64,000 bases of DNA from Neorhizobium lilium (lineage in GTDB: Bacteria > Pseudomonadota > Alphaproteobacteria > Rhizobiales > Rhizobiaceae): contig NZ_SBIP01000005.1 in the NCBI RefSeq assembly GCF_004053875.1, positions 124,001-188,000 of the forward strand. Reading direction: 5' to 3'. Of the stretch, positions 24,345 to 34,151 are shown in pieces. Made by a program: the position numbers and the translations under genes. A model generated the notes under the pieces. The model was not told the DNA's origin. It made no database searches and was given only the letters and a program-made list of their open reading frames with translations. Numbering within the stretch: the stretch's first letter is position 1; the number at the start of each line of letters is the position of its first letter.

Positions 24345-27300
24345 TTGCCGATATCGAAAATACTTGTCGCCAACCGATCTGAAATCGCCATACGCGTCTT
24401 CCGCGCGGCCAATGAGCTCGGCATAAAAACGGTGGCGATCTGGGCGGAAGAGGACAAGCTTTCGCTTCACCGTTTCAAGGCAGATGAGAGCTATCAGGTC
24501 GGGCGCGGCCCGCACCTCGATCGCGATCTTGGGCCGATCGAGAGCTACCTCTCCATCCCGGAAGTGATCCGTGTCGCCAAGCTTTCCGGCGCCGACGCCA
24601 TTCATCCCGGATACGGACTTCTTTCCGAAAGCCCGGAATTCGTCGAAGCCTGCAACGAGGCGGGCATTACCTTCATCGGTCCCACCGCCGATACGATGCG
24701 GCGGCTCGGCAACAAGGTTGCCGCCCGTAATCTTGCCATCTCGGTCAACGTGCCTGTGGTGCCTGCTACTCTGCCGCTGCCGGAGGACATGGCCGAGGTA
24801 GCGCGCATGGCCGCCGAGATCGGCTATCCCGTCATGCTCAAGGCATCCTGGGGCGGCGGCGGGCGCGGCATGCGCGTCATCCGTTCGGAAGCCGAGCTTG
24901 CCAAGGAAGTGACGGAAGCCAAGCGCGAGGCGATGGCTGCTTTCGGCAAGGACGAGGTCTATCTCGAAAAGCTGGTGGAGCGGGCGCGCCATGTGGAGAG
25001 CCAGATCCTCGGCGATACCCATGGCAATGTCGTCCATCTCTTCGAGCGCGATTGCTCCATCCAGCGCCGCAACCAGAAGGTCGTGGAGCGGGCGCCGGCG
25101 CCTTATCTCTCGGAGGCGCAGCGCCAGGAACTGGCGTCCTATTCGCTGAAGATCGCAGGCACCACGAACTATGTCGGCGCCGGCACGGTCGAATATCTGA
25201 TGGATGCGGATACGGGGAAGTTCTACTTCATCGAAGTCAATCCGCGCATTCAGGTGGAGCATACGGTCACCGAAGTCGTCACCGGCATCGATATCGTCAA
25301 GGCGCAGATCCACATTCTCGACGGCTTTGCGATCGGCACGCCGGAATCGGGGGTGCCGCGCCAAGAAAACATCCGCCTCAACGGCCACGCCCTCCAGTGC
25401 CGCATCACGACGGAAGATCCGGAACATAATTTCATACCGGATTACGGCCGCATCACCGCCTACCGCTCAGCCTCCGGCTTCGGTATCCGGCTTGACGGCG
25501 GCACAGCCTATAGCGGCGCCTTCATCACACGCTACTACGATCCGCTGCTTGTCAAGGTGACGGCCTGGGCGCCGCAGCCGCTGGAAGCGATCAGCCGCAT
25601 GGATCGGGCCTTGCGGGAATTCCGCATCCGAGGCGTCGCCACCAACCTGACCTTCCTCGAAGCGATCATCACGCATCCGAGTTTCCGCGATAATACCTAC
25701 ACGACGCGTTTCATCGACTCGACGCCCGAGCTTTTCGAGCAGGTGAAACGAGCCGACCGTGCCACCAAGCTCCTCACCTATATCGCCGACGTCACCGTCA
25801 ACGGCCATCCGGAAACCAAAGGCCGGCCTGAACCATCGGCCAAACTGGCAAAGCCCATTCTGCCCTACATCAATGGCGACATTCCTGACGGCACCAAGCA
25901 GACGTTGGACAGGTTGGGCCCCAAGGGATTTGGCGAATGGATGCGCAACGAGAAGCGCGTTCTGATCACCGACACGACGATGCGCGACGGCCACCAGTCG
26001 CTGCTCGCAACTCGCGTCCGTACATACGATATTGCGCGCATCGCCGGCGTCTATGCACGGGCGCTGCCGAACCTGTTTTCGCTGGAATGCTGGGGCGGCG
26101 CGACCTTCGACGTCTCCATGCGTTTCCTGACGGAAGATCCGTGGGAGCGGCTGGCGCTGATCCGCGAAGGCGCGCCAAACCTCCTGCTGCAGATGCTGCT
26201 GCGGGGCGCCAATGGCGTCGGTTACAAGAACTACCCCGACAATGTGGTAAAGTATTTCGTGCGCCAGGCGGCAAGCGGCGGCATCGATCTGTTCCGGGTG
26301 TTCGACTGCCTGAACTGGGTCGAGAACATGCGTGTCTCGATGGATGCGGTGCAGGAAGAGAACAAGCTTTGCGAAGCGGCCATCTGCTACACGGGCGACC
26401 TGCTCAATTCCGCACGCCCGAAATACGACCTCAAATATTATGTGGCGCTAGCACAGGAGCTGGAGAAGGCCGGCGCACATATCATCGCCCTGAAGGACAT
26501 GGCGGGGCTGCTGAAGCCTGCCGCCGCACGCGTGTTGTTCAAGGCACTGCGCGAGGCGACCAGCCTGCCGATCCACTTCCACACGCATGATACATCCGGC
26601 ATTGCGGCCGCGACCATTCTGGCTGCGGTGGATGCGGGCGTCGATGCAGTTGATGCGGCAATGGATTCGCTTTCCGGCAATACATCGCAGCCCTGCCTGG
26701 GTTCCATCGTCGAGGCCCTGTCCGGTTCGGAGCGCGATCCTGGGCTCGACCCGGAATGGATCCGTCGCATCTCCTTCTACTGGGAGGCTGTGCGCGGCCA
26801 GTACACCGCATTCGAGAGCGACCTGAAGGGTCCGGCTTCGGAAGTCTACCTGCACGAGATGCCCGGCGGCCAGTTCACCAACCTCAAGGAACAGGCCCGC
26901 TCGCTCGGTCTCGATACGCGCTGGCACAAGGTGGCGCAGACCTATGCCGACGTGAACCAGATGTTCGGTGACATCGTAAAGGTAACGCCCTCGTCCAAGG
27001 TGGTCGGCGACATGGCGCTGATGATGGTGAGCCAGGACCTTACCGTGGCCGATGTGGAAGATCCGGCCAAGGACATCGCTTTCCCCGAATCGGTCGTTTC
27101 CATGCTGAAGGGCGACCTTGGGCAGCCGCCCGGCGGATGGCCGCAGGCATTGCAGAAGAAGGCGCTCAAGGGTGAGGAACCCTATACCGCCGTTCCCGGA
27201 TCATTGTTGCCGCCGGCCGATCTCGACGCAGAACGCAAGGAGATCGAGGAGAAGCTCGGCCGCGCGATCAGCGACTTCGAGTTCGCCTCCTACCTGATGT

Positions 27301-27806
27301 ATCCGAAGGTGTTTACCGACTTCGCCATGGCCTCCGATACTTATGGGCCGGTCTCCGTGCTGCCGACGCATGCCTATTTCTACGGGCTGGCCGATGGTGA
27401 GGAAATGCTGGCCGACATCGAGCGGGGCAAGACGCTGGTCATCGTCAACCAGGCTGCAAGCGCGCCCGACACACAGGGCATGGTGACGGTCTTCTTCGAG
27501 CTCAACGGCCAGCCGCGGCGCATCAAGGTTCCGGATCGTGCCGTCGGGGCTTCTGCAAGTGCGGCTAGGCGCAAGGCGGAGGCCGGCAACGGTCTGCACC
27601 TCGGCGCGCCGATGCCGGGTGTCATCTCGCGTGTATTCGTGGCCGTAGGGCAGGCCGTCAAAGCGGGCGACGTCCTCTTGTCGATCGAGGCGATGAAGAT
27701 GGAAACCGCGCTGCATGCGGAAAAGGACGGCACGATTGCCGAGGTGCTGGTGAAGACCGGCGACCAGATCGACGCCAAGGATCTGCTGGTCGTCTACGGC
27801 GACTGA
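24345..27806 (+). CDS. pyc: Pyruvate carboxylase
   Basis: A 1,153-aa single-chain biotin enzyme that carboxylates pyruvate to oxaloacetate in the cytoplasm, feeding the TCA cycle. Domains in order: ATP-grasp biotin carboxylase (about 1-455; KASWGGGGRGMRVI, FIEVNPRIQVEHTVTE), carboxyltransferase TIM barrel (about 540-820; DTTMRDGHQSLLATR, metal-binding HFHTHDTSG), and biotin carrier domain with the biotinylated lysine K1118 in EAMKMET. The start is TTG at 24345 (PISKILVANRSEIAIR), six bases after GGGGAGG; the in-frame ATG at 24276 would add 23 non-conserved residues. MITE B ends 114 bp upstream, so the pyc promoter must lie in that short gap, in the element, or further up in expR. Confidence 0.95.
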   Translation: MPISKILVANRSEIAIRVFRAANELGIKTVAIWAEEDKLSLHRFKADESYQVGRGPHLDRDLGPIESYLSIPEVIRVAKLSGADAIHPGYGLLSESPEFVEACNEAGITFIGPTADTMRRLGNKVAARNLAISVNVPVVPATLPLPEDMAEVARMAAEIGYPVMLKASWGGGGRGMRVIRSEAELAKEVTEAKREAMAAFGKDEVYLEKLVERARHVESQILGDTHGNVVHLFERDCSIQRRNQKVVERAPAPYLSEAQRQELASYSLKIAGTTNYVGAGTVEYLMDADTGKFYFIEVNPRIQVEHTVTEVVTGIDIVKAQIHILDGFAIGTPESGVPRQENIRLNGHALQCRITTEDPEHNFIPDYGRITAYRSASGFGIRLDGGTAYSGAFITRYYDPLLVKVTAWAPQPLEAISRMDRALREFRIRGVATNLTFLEAIITHPSFRDNTYTTRFIDSTPELFEQVKRADRATKLLTYIADVTVNGHPETKGRPEPSAKLAKPILPYINGDIPDGTKQTLDRLGPKGFGEWMRNEKRVLITDTTMRDGHQSLLATRVRTYDIARIAGVYARALPNLFSLECWGGATFDVSMRFLTEDPWERLALIREGAPNLLLQMLLRGANGVGYKNYPDNVVKYFVRQAASGGIDLFRVFDCLNWVENMRVSMDAVQEENKLCEAAICYTGDLLNSARPKYDLKYYVALAQELEKAGAHIIALKDMAGLLKPAAARVLFKALREATSLPIHFHTHDTSGIAAATILAAVDAGVDAVDAAMDSLSGNTSQPCLGSIVEALSGSERDPGLDPEWIRRISFYWEAVRGQYTAFESDLKGPASEVYLHEMPGGQFTNLKEQARSLGLDTRWHKVAQTYADVNQMFGDIVKVTPSSKVVGDMALMMVSQDLTVADVEDPAKDIAFPESVVSMLKGDLGQPPGGWPQALQKKALKGEEPYTAVPGSLLPPADLDAERKEIEEKLGRAISDFEFASYLMYPKVFTDFAMASDTYGPVSVLPTHAYFYGLADGEEMLADIERGKTLVIVNQAASAPDTQGMVTVFFELNGQPRRIKVPDRAVGASASAARRKAEAGNGLHLGAPMPGVISRVFVAVGQAVKAGDVLLSIEAMKMETALHAEKDGTIAEVLVKTGDQIDAKDLLVVYGD

Positions 27807-27810
27807 GTGG

Positions 27811-28692
27811 TTATCGGTCAGGGCTGGAGGAGACCTTCCGGCCCAATCTCTCTCCGAAGACGATGAGAAGTCCGGCGCCGGTGATCAGCATGGCACCGGC
27901 CGTCACGTTATATGCCGGCATGTCGCCCCAGATGAGGTAGCCGAGAGCGAACGCCCAGACGAGGGACGTGTATTCAAACGGCGCCAGTATGGAGACCGGC
28001 GCGCGTCGCATAGCCTCGAAATAGGCATATTGGGCAAGCCCGCCCAGTCCGCCGACCGCCAGCAGCATGAGCGTTCCGGTCAGATCCACATCACGCCATT
28101 GCAGAGCCAGCATGACCGCCGTCAGAGCCACGAAGAAGAAGTTGGTGATGGTCATCTGCACCAGGCTGGTCTCGTGCATGGCTGTGCGACGAAGCAGGAC
28201 CGTGCTGAAGGCCCAGAGGCAGGCAGCCTGTAGCGCAAGATAAGCTGGCCAGGAGAGGGTGAGGCCCGCAGGATTGCTGGCGACAACCACGCCCGCAAAG
28301 CCGATCGCCACAGCGAACCAGCGAGACGGGGGCACATGCTCCTGCAGCATTGGCCCGGCCAGCAGAGTGGCGACCACAGGCGCTGCAAAATAGATCGTCG
28401 TCAGTTCGCCAAGCGGAAGCGATTTCGCCGCCGTATAAAAGGAAATCCAGGCGGCGATGAGGAACAGGCTGCGGATCGCCATGGGCTTGACGATATCGGA
28501 GGTCGCGGCGCGCATCGCGTTTTTCCTGCCCCCGATGATCAGGCAGCAGGCAAAGACAGTGACGCTGCGGAAAAATAGGATCTGCCAGACGCTGACCGAC
28601 TGTACCAGAAGCTTGATCACCGCATCATGGCTGCTGAACAGGAAATAGGAAAGGCTCACCAGGACGATGCCGAAGCCGTAGGAATTTTTCAC
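27811..28692 (-). CDS. DMT-superfamily transporter (two EamA repeats)
   Basis: A 293-aa inner-membrane protein with ten predicted helices arranged as two EamA repeats. Typical stretches are FSSHDAVIKLL and WQILFFRSVTVFACCLIIGG in the first repeat and LAPFEYTSLVWAFALGYLIWGD in the second. The start appears to be GTG. The family exports or imports small metabolites, including amino acids, purines or S-adenosylmethionine, and the best match in layout is to the SAM/metabolite transporter branch. The gene is convergent with pyc, only 4 bp between their stop codons. Substrate is unknown. Confidence 0.8.
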   Translation of the reverse strand: MKNSYGFGIVLVSLSYFLFSSHDAVIKLLVQSVSVWQILFFRSVTVFACCLIIGGRKNAMRAATSDIVKPMAIRSLFLIAAWISFYTAAKSLPLGELTTIYFAAPVVATLLAGPMLQEHVPPSRWFAVAIGFAGVVVASNPAGLTLSWPAYLALQAACLWAFSTVLLRRTAMHETSLVQMTITNFFFVALTAVMLALQWRDVDLTGTLMLLAVGGLGGLAQYAYFEAMRRAPVSILAPFEYTSLVWAFALGYLIWGDMPAYNVTAGAMLITGAGLLIVFGERLGRKVSSSPDR

Positions 28693-28912
28693 GAGAGCAC
28701 CATGTACGGCGCCGGAAGGCGCGGCATTCAGAGAGGCAGGGGGGAGGAAGGCCTAAACGCTCTGGATCTAGAGCCGAAATCACGCAAGCCTGTCAATCAC
28801 AGGATAGGAGGATGATCACAAAGCGACACAATTTGTGAGGCGCATATCGCTTGTTCCAGTTGCGAATCTAATCGATTGAAATATGGTCCGCGACATCTGG
28901 AGGATCGACATC

Positions 28913-30124
28913 ATGGATAGTCCCGTTTCGACAAGACCGCAGCCTGCTACCGCCTTCGTGACGCGTGAACGTATCGGCGTTGCCCTGCTTTTCCTCATGA
29001 ACGGATTCATGATCGGCGCCTGGGCTCCCAAGATTCCCGAGTTCGCCTCGCGCCTCGGTCTCAGCGAAAGTACGCTCGGCCTGATGATCCTCACCTTCGG
29101 CCTCGGCTCGATCATCATGATGCCGCTCGCCGGCGGCCAGATCGCCCGGATCGGATCGAGCCAGGTTTCCAAGATCGGCGCGGTTCTCCTGACGCCGACC
29201 CTGTTGCTCCTGACCTTCGTGGGGAGCATCTGGACGGCGGCAATCGCTATCTGCCTGTTCGGCGGGCTGATCGGTGCCATGGATGTGGCCATGAATGCCA
29301 ACGCGGTGGCGGTCGAAAAACAAATGCGGCGGGCGATCATGTCCTCCTGCCATGCCTTCTGGAGCCTTGGCGGCCTTATCGGCTCCTCCACCGGCGGCTA
29401 TCTGATCGAGCATGCCGGCGTAAACACGCATGCGATCTTCGTCACCGTGGCGGCAGCCGTCATGGTTGCCGCAGCCTGGCCGAACGTGCTTCACGATGCA
29501 CCCCATCCCGATGAGCGCGCAGCCGCCAAAAAGGCCGGTTTGCCGCTTTCGCCGCTGCCATGGCTGATCGGCATCATGGCCCTATTCTGCATGATGCCGG
29601 AAGGTGCCGTGCTCGATTGGGGTGCGCTCTACCTGCGTAACGAACTTTCCGCATCCGTGACACAGTCAGGCTTCGCGTTTGCAGCCTTTTCGCTCGCCAT
29701 GGCCATCATGCGCTTTGCGGGAGATCTCATCAGGGACAGGTTCGGCGCTGTCATGACCCTTAGAGCCTGCGCGGTCGTCGCCATTATCGGCCTGCTGCTG
29801 GCCGGTTTTGCGCCGAATGCGCCTATGGCGATCTTCGGCTTTGCGCTCGCGGGCGTCGGCATCTCCAACATCGTGCCGATCGCCTTTTCGGCGGCCGGCA
29901 ATCTGCCTGGGATCGCTGCCGGCGTCGGCCTGTCGGTCGTCACCACCATGGGTTATTCGGGCATTCTCGTCGCGCCATCCGTTATCGGGTTCATCGCCGA
30001 GCGTACGGGGCTTGCCAATGTCTTCGTCGGCCTCTCGGCGCTGATCATTGTCGTGCTGGCTCTGTCGCGGCTTGCCGCCCATGCGGATGGTGCTCACCAT
30101 GAGGCGGAAACGGTCGCCGACTGA
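28913..30124 (+). CDS. Major facilitator superfamily transporter, YbjJ-like
   Basis: A 403-aa, 12-helix MFS protein. The start is set at ATG 28913 (MDSPVSTRPQP), nine bases after GGAGG; an ATG ten codons upstream lacks a site. The first helix region NGFMIGAWAPKIPEFASRLG, with a following short loop rich in small residues, and DVAMNANAVAVEKQMRRAIMSSCHAFWSLGG in helix 4-5 are typical of the YbjJ/FucP-like branch. Substrate is not known; relatives are suggested to export drugs or transport sugars. It is transcribed toward ispG but with a 100-bp gap, and is divergent from the DMT gene. Confidence 0.8.
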   Translation: MDSPVSTRPQPATAFVTRERIGVALLFLMNGFMIGAWAPKIPEFASRLGLSESTLGLMILTFGLGSIIMMPLAGGQIARIGSSQVSKIGAVLLTPTLLLLTFVGSIWTAAIAICLFGGLIGAMDVAMNANAVAVEKQMRRAIMSSCHAFWSLGGLIGSSTGGYLIEHAGVNTHAIFVTVAAAVMVAAAWPNVLHDAPHPDERAAAKKAGLPLSPLPWLIGIMALFCMMPEGAVLDWGALYLRNELSASVTQSGFAFAAFSLAMAIMRFAGDLIRDRFGAVMTLRACAVVAIIGLLLAGFAPNAPMAIFGFALAGVGISNIVPIAFSAAGNLPGIAAGVGLSVVTTMGYSGILVAPSVIGFIAERTGLANVFVGLSALIIVVLALSRLAAHADGAHHEAETVAD

Positions 30125-30224
30125 CGGAAACGACTTGATGTCGCGCCCGTTGACAAGCGCGATATCATACGCCACCTGATGGCAACGATCGTTCAAAGAC
30201 GCCACGCTCCGAAGGCGAACCGCC

Positions 30225-31475
30225 ATGTTCTCACCAGTCGATTATGATCCGAAACCGCGTCGCTCCACCGTCGCCGTCGATGTCGGCGGCGTGATTGTCG
30301 GCGGCGGAGCGCCTGTCGTGGTTCAATCCATGACGAACACGGATACGGCCGATATCGATGCCACGGTGGCCCAGGTAGCGGCGCTCTACAAAGCCGGCTC
30401 AGAAATCGTTCGCATTACCGTCGATCGCGACGAAAGTGCGGCCGCAGTGCCGAAGATCCGCGATCGCCTGCTGCGGCTCGGCATGGATGTGCCGCTCGTA
30501 GGCGATTTCCACTATATCGGCCACAAGCTGCTGGCGGATCATCCGGCCTGTGCCGAAGCGCTTGCGAAGTATCGCATCAATCCGGGCAATGTCGGCTTCA
30601 AGGACAAGAAGGACAAGCAGTTCGGCGACATCGTCGAGATGGCGATCCGCTACGACAAGCCGGTGCGGATCGGCGTCAACTGGGGCTCGCTGGATCAGGA
30701 CTTGCTGACGACGCTGATGGACCGCAATGCGGTTGCCGGTTCGCCGCTGTCGGCCCGGCAGGTCATGCACGAGGCGATCGTCCAGTCCGCGCTTATTTCG
30801 GCCGAACTGGCGGAAAGCATCGGGCTGCCACGCAACCGCATCATTCTTTCGGCCAAGGTCAGCCAGGTGCAGGACCTGATCGCCGTCTATTCCATGCTGG
30901 CCGAGCGCTCCAATCACGCCCTGCATCTCGGACTGACGGAAGCCGGTATGGGTTCCAAGGGCATCGTCGCCTCGTCGGCTGCCATGGGCTACGTGCTGCA
31001 GCATGGTATCGGCGACACGATCCGTGTCTCGCTCACGCCGGAACCGAATGGCGACCGCACCCGCGAGGTGCAGGTGGCGCAGGAACTGCTGCAGGTCATG
31101 GGTTTCCGGCAGTTCGTGCCTGTCGTTGCGGCATGTCCCGGCTGCGGCCGCACCACGTCTACGGTGTTCCAGGAACTCGCCCAGAACATCCAGAACGATT
31201 TGCGCAAGAACATGCCTGTCTGGCGCGAGAAATACCCAGGCGTCGAAGCGCTCAACGTCGCCGTCATGGGCTGCATCGTCAACGGTCCGGGTGAAAGCAA
31301 GCATGCCGATATCGGCATTTCGCTTCCCGGAACCGGCGAGACGCCGGCCGCTCCCGTCTTCATCGACGGCCAGAAGGCCCTGACCCTTCGCGGGCCGGAC
31401 ATTGCCGCCGACTTCGAACGGCTGGTGAGCGAGTATATCGAGCAGCGTTTCGGTCAGCGGACCGCCGCGGAATAG
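30225..31475 (+). CDS. ispG: 4-hydroxy-3-methylbut-2-enyl diphosphate synthase (flavodoxin/ferredoxin), IspG/GcpE
   Basis: A 416-aa enzyme of the MEP isoprenoid pathway that reductively opens the cyclic diphosphate MEcPP. The N-terminal TIM-barrel part begins [30 protein letters not shown]. The [4Fe-4S] ligands are C304 and C307 in [16 protein letters not shown] and C350 in [18 protein letters not shown], with the following glutamate as fourth ligand. Length is normal for alphaproteobacteria. It is cytoplasmic and needs an electron donor such as the ferredoxin or a flavodoxin. Another isoprenoid gene, ispA, lies 1.6 kb away on the opposite strand. Confidence 0.95.
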   Translation: MFSPVDYDPKPRRSTVAVDVGGVIVGGGAPVVVQSMTNTDTADIDATVAQVAALYKAGSEIVRITVDRDESAAAVPKIRDRLLRLGMDVPLVGDFHYIGHKLLADHPACAEALAKYRINPGNVGFKDKKDKQFGDIVEMAIRYDKPVRIGVNWGSLDQDLLTTLMDRNAVAGSPLSARQVMHEAIVQSALISAELAESIGLPRNRIILSAKVSQVQDLIAVYSMLAERSNHALHLGLTEAGMGSKGIVASSAAMGYVLQHGIGDTIRVSLTPEPNGDRTREVQVAQELLQVMGFRQFVPVVAACPGCGRTTSTVFQELAQNIQNDLRKNMPVWREKYPGVEALNVAVMGCIVNGPGESKHADIGISLPGTGETPAAPVFIDGQKALTLRGPDIAADFERLVSEYIEQRFGQRTAAE

Positions 31476-31617
31476 GCGCCCCTTTCTTTAGTCAACCTGT
31501 CCGCTCCTTGGCGGATTACGGGAAAACACGTAGCGCCTGTCCCGATTTCCCTCCTCCGTATTGCCGCAATTGATGGTAATTGAGGTTGGCATCAAGGACG
31601 ACGGGACATCGATTCAC

Positions 31618-32277
31618 ATGCTCAAGAAAATCACGCTTGTCGCGCTATGCGCGACCTATCTTTCCGCCTGCACAACGACCGACCCCTATACCGGTCAGCA
31701 GAAGGTTTCCAACACGGCCGGTGGCGCGGCGATCGGTGCCGGTCTTGGCGCCCTCGGTGGCCTGGTCATCGGCGGTGGCAACAAAGGCCGTAATGCGCTG
31801 ATCGGCGCCGGCATCGGTGCACTCGCGGGGGGCGCGATCGGCAGCTACATGGACAACCAGGAAGCGGAGCTGCGCGCCCAGCTTCAGGGCACCGGCGTTT
31901 CCGTAACCCGCGTCGGCGACCGCATCATCCTCAATATGCCGTCCAACATCACGTTTGCGACGGACCAGGACCAAGTCATTCCGCCATTCTATCGCACGCT
32001 CGATTCGGTGGCGATCGTGCTCAACAAGTTCAACAAGAGCTATATCGACGTCAACGGCCACACCGATTCGACCGGTAGCCCACAGCATAACCAGGACCTG
32101 TCGGAACGTCGCGCCGCCTCGGTTGCGAACTATCTCGGCAGCCGCGGGGTCGATCAGCGCCGCATGTCCACCATGGGCTTCGGCCCGTCTCAGCCGGTCG
32201 CCTCCAATGCGACGCCGGACGGTCGGGCGCAGAACCGCCGTGTCGAAGTGCAGATCGCGCCGATCACGCAGAACTGA
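31618..32277 (+). CDS. Glycine-zipper plus OmpA-like peptidoglycan-binding lipoprotein (YiaD type)
   Basis: A 219-aa outer-envelope lipoprotein. The start is placed at ATG 31618 (MLKKITLVALCATYLSACTT), giving a canonical lipobox LSAC; an earlier ATG at 31561 would bury the signal. After the lipidated cysteine there is a glycine-zipper region (AAIGAGLGALGGLVIGGGNKGRNALIGAG) that could insert in or associate with membranes, then an OmpA C-terminal domain (NGHTDSTGSPQHNQDLSERRAASVANYL ... MGFGPSQPVASN ... QNRRVEVQI) that binds diaminopimelate in peptidoglycan. It likely tethers outer membrane to the wall. It follows ispG by 142 bp but is probably a separate unit. Confidence 0.85.
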   Translation: MLKKITLVALCATYLSACTTTDPYTGQQKVSNTAGGAAIGAGLGALGGLVIGGGNKGRNALIGAGIGALAGGAIGSYMDNQEAELRAQLQGTGVSVTRVGDRIILNMPSNITFATDQDQVIPPFYRTLDSVAIVLNKFNKSYIDVNGHTDSTGSPQHNQDLSERRAASVANYLGSRGVDQRRMSTMGFGPSQPVASNATPDGRAQNRRVEVQIAPITQN

Positions 32278-32299
32278 TGAACTCAGCGAAACGGGCCGC

Positions 32300-32941
32300 T
32301 TATATGCGGCTCGTCAGCAATTTGAGGCCGGCGGCGGTGTAGAAGACCGCCATCGCGCCTTCAATCCAGCGCCGTGCGGCTTTATAGCCGCGCAGTGCCC
32401 GTTGGGTTGAAAACAGCAGGGCATAGGTGATGAAGATCAACAGGCTCGAACTCATGCAGACGCCGATGATCAGGACGATTGCTTCAATCGGCGCGTCTTT
32501 CGGCAGGCCAAGCGAGATGATCGCCAGCCAGGCGAAGATCGCTTTCGGATTTGTTACGTGGATGGCGTAGCCGCGCAACCAAAGCTGACGCGCGCTGTAA
32601 TCGGTCTTCAGATTGCCGACCGCTACCTTGGAATTCGGCAACCGGGCGGACTTGTAGGCCTTCCAAGCCATATAGATCAGGTATAGTCCACCGAGGACCT
32701 TCATGACCTCCAGAGCGATGGCATAGGTTTGCAGCAATGCGGCAAGGCCGAGAGCCGCGGCGCATGCCCAGGTAAGAGACCCGCTGCTGATGCCAAGAGC
32801 GGTGATCAGCCCTGCCCGGCGGCCTTGCGAAATCGCCGCACCGATGATCGCAAAATTGGCAGGGCCGGGGCTTGCGACATTGATGAGATAGATGACGTAA
32901 GCCGGCCACATATAGGGCAGGTAACTGAAGACTTCGGGCAT
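32300..32941 (-). CDS. LysE/RhtB-family amino acid exporter
   Basis: A 213-aa membrane protein with six hydrophobic segments. The family signature SPGPANFAIIGAAISQGRRAGLITALGI lies near residues 24-51, and NPKAIFAWLAIISLGLP around 130 marks the second conserved region. Members export lysine, threonine, homoserine lactone or other small amphipathic metabolites. The ribosome site is GAGAGA seven bases upstream of ATG. It converges on the OmpA-like gene (22 bp between stops). Substrate is unknown. Confidence 0.85.
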   Translation of the reverse strand: MPEVFSYLPYMWPAYVIYLINVASPGPANFAIIGAAISQGRRAGLITALGISSGSLTWACAAALGLAALLQTYAIALEVMKVLGGLYLIYMAWKAYKSARLPNSKVAVGNLKTDYSARQLWLRGYAIHVTNPKAIFAWLAIISLGLPKDAPIEAIVLIIGVCMSSSLLIFITYALLFSTQRALRGYKAARRWIEGAMAVFYTAAGLKLLTSRI

Positions 32942-32963
32942 TGAATTCTCTCGCTCTGGCTAC

Positions 32964-33066
32964 AGCATGTCGCGCAAAAGTGCGCAACGGTTTTGCGATA
33001 ACGACATGCGACGAACCAAAGACTTAAAGCGTGAGGAGCGAATCTGAAAGATCGCGATACGCTTTA
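32964..33066. repeat. Intergenic palindromic repeat, RIME-like
   Basis: Two nested palindromes: GCATGTCG (32965-32972) with CGACATGC (33002-33009) plus GCAAAA/TTTTGC inside it, and TAAAGCGT (33025-33032) with ACGCTTTA (33059-33066). I know this mosaic structure from the short palindromic intergenic repeats of Rhizobium and Agrobacterium (RIME class). It lies between ispA and the LysE gene, both minus-strand, and its right end includes the ispA stop codon. Confidence 0.6.
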
Positions 33067-33978
33067 ATTTTCCCGGCCGGCGATGAAGCGTGCCGTTTCC
33101 TGCAATATCAACGCTTTTTTGCCATAGGGCGCAAGCAGATCCACCGCCTCTGCCGTCAGGGCTTCGAGTCGCGCTTCGGCCCAGTCCACCCCGTGCAGCG
33201 CGACGAGCGTGCCCTTGCCGCGCCCGGCATCCTTGCCGGCTGCCTTGCCCAGGGTCGCGGCGTCGGAGGTTACGTCCAGAAGGTCGTCGGCCAGCTGGAA
33301 TGCAAGACCGATGGTCCGCCCGAATGCCTGCAGCCCCTCGCGGTCTTCCACGCTTGATTGCGCAATAATGGCGCCCGCTTCGCAGGCGAACCGCAGCAGG
33401 GCACCCGTCTTCATGGCCTGCAGGGTCATGACGCCCAATTCGTCCGGCGCCTGCTTTTCCGCCGCAAGGTCGAGTGCCTGGCCGCCGGCCATGCCGCCGG
33501 GGCCTGCCGCGCGCGCCAGTGCCAGCACGAGTTCCATCTTTGCCGCAGCATCGAGCTTCGTTTCGGGAGCGGCGATGATGTCGAAAGCGTAGGTCAGCAG
33601 GCTGTCTCCGGCCAGAATGGCGGTCGCCTCGTCAAAGGCCCGATGCACGGTCGGCTGGCCGCGGCGCAGATCGTCATCGTCCATGGCCGGCAGATCGTCA
33701 TGGATCAGGGAATAGCAATGCAGGCATTCGAGTGCCGTCCCCACCCGCAGCGCTGCCTCGGCCGATCCTCCGAGAAGGAGAGTGCTTTCGACCACCAGGA
33801 AGGGTCTCAGCCGCTTTCCGCCGTTGAGCGAGCCGTGGCGCATGGCCGCCATCAGCTGAGCTGGGCGCGCAATTTCGCCAACCAGAGGTGCATCGGACAA
33901 AAGAGAAGACAGCAGGGTCTCCACGTCGGAAGCCGTGGTTTTGAGGCGGGTTTCGAAAGTGGTGGCGGCCTTGGTCAT
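33064..33978 (-). CDS. ispA: Polyprenyl (farnesyl/geranyl) diphosphate synthase
   Basis: A 304-aa trans-prenyltransferase. The first aspartate-rich motif is in HDDLPAMDDDDLRRGQPTVH and the second in LADDLLDVTSD; both bind Mg2+-diphosphate. NGGKRLRPFLVVES near residue 50 holds the conserved lysine and arginines for the homoallylic substrate. It condenses isopentenyl diphosphate onto DMAPP or GPP in the cytoplasm, giving farnesyl diphosphate for quinones, undecaprenol and hopanoids. Length and motifs fit IspA, although the residues that set chain length were not analysed. Its TAA stop is part of the RIME-like repeat. In related genomes it is a single-copy essential gene. Confidence 0.9.
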   Translation of the reverse strand: MTKAATTFETRLKTTASDVETLLSSLLSDAPLVGEIARPAQLMAAMRHGSLNGGKRLRPFLVVESTLLLGGSAEAALRVGTALECLHCYSLIHDDLPAMDDDDLRRGQPTVHRAFDEATAILAGDSLLTYAFDIIAAPETKLDAAAKMELVLALARAAGPGGMAGGQALDLAAEKQAPDELGVMTLQAMKTGALLRFACEAGAIIAQSSVEDREGLQAFGRTIGLAFQLADDLLDVTSDAATLGKAAGKDAGRGKGTLVALHGVDWAEARLEALTAEAVDLLAPYGKKALILQETARFIAGREN

Positions 33979-34151
33979 TGGGGGTGTTTGGCACGGAGGC
34001 CGTGGAGTCGCAACGGTGATTTACCAGCATGACGGAAGTTTCATGAGCGGACTCGCCTCCGTTCGCGGCAGCAGGTATGTAGTTTGAAACAGCACATGGC
34101 GGCACCTTGGACATCACACCGGAACAGCATGCTGAGGAAGAGGAGCCGGCC

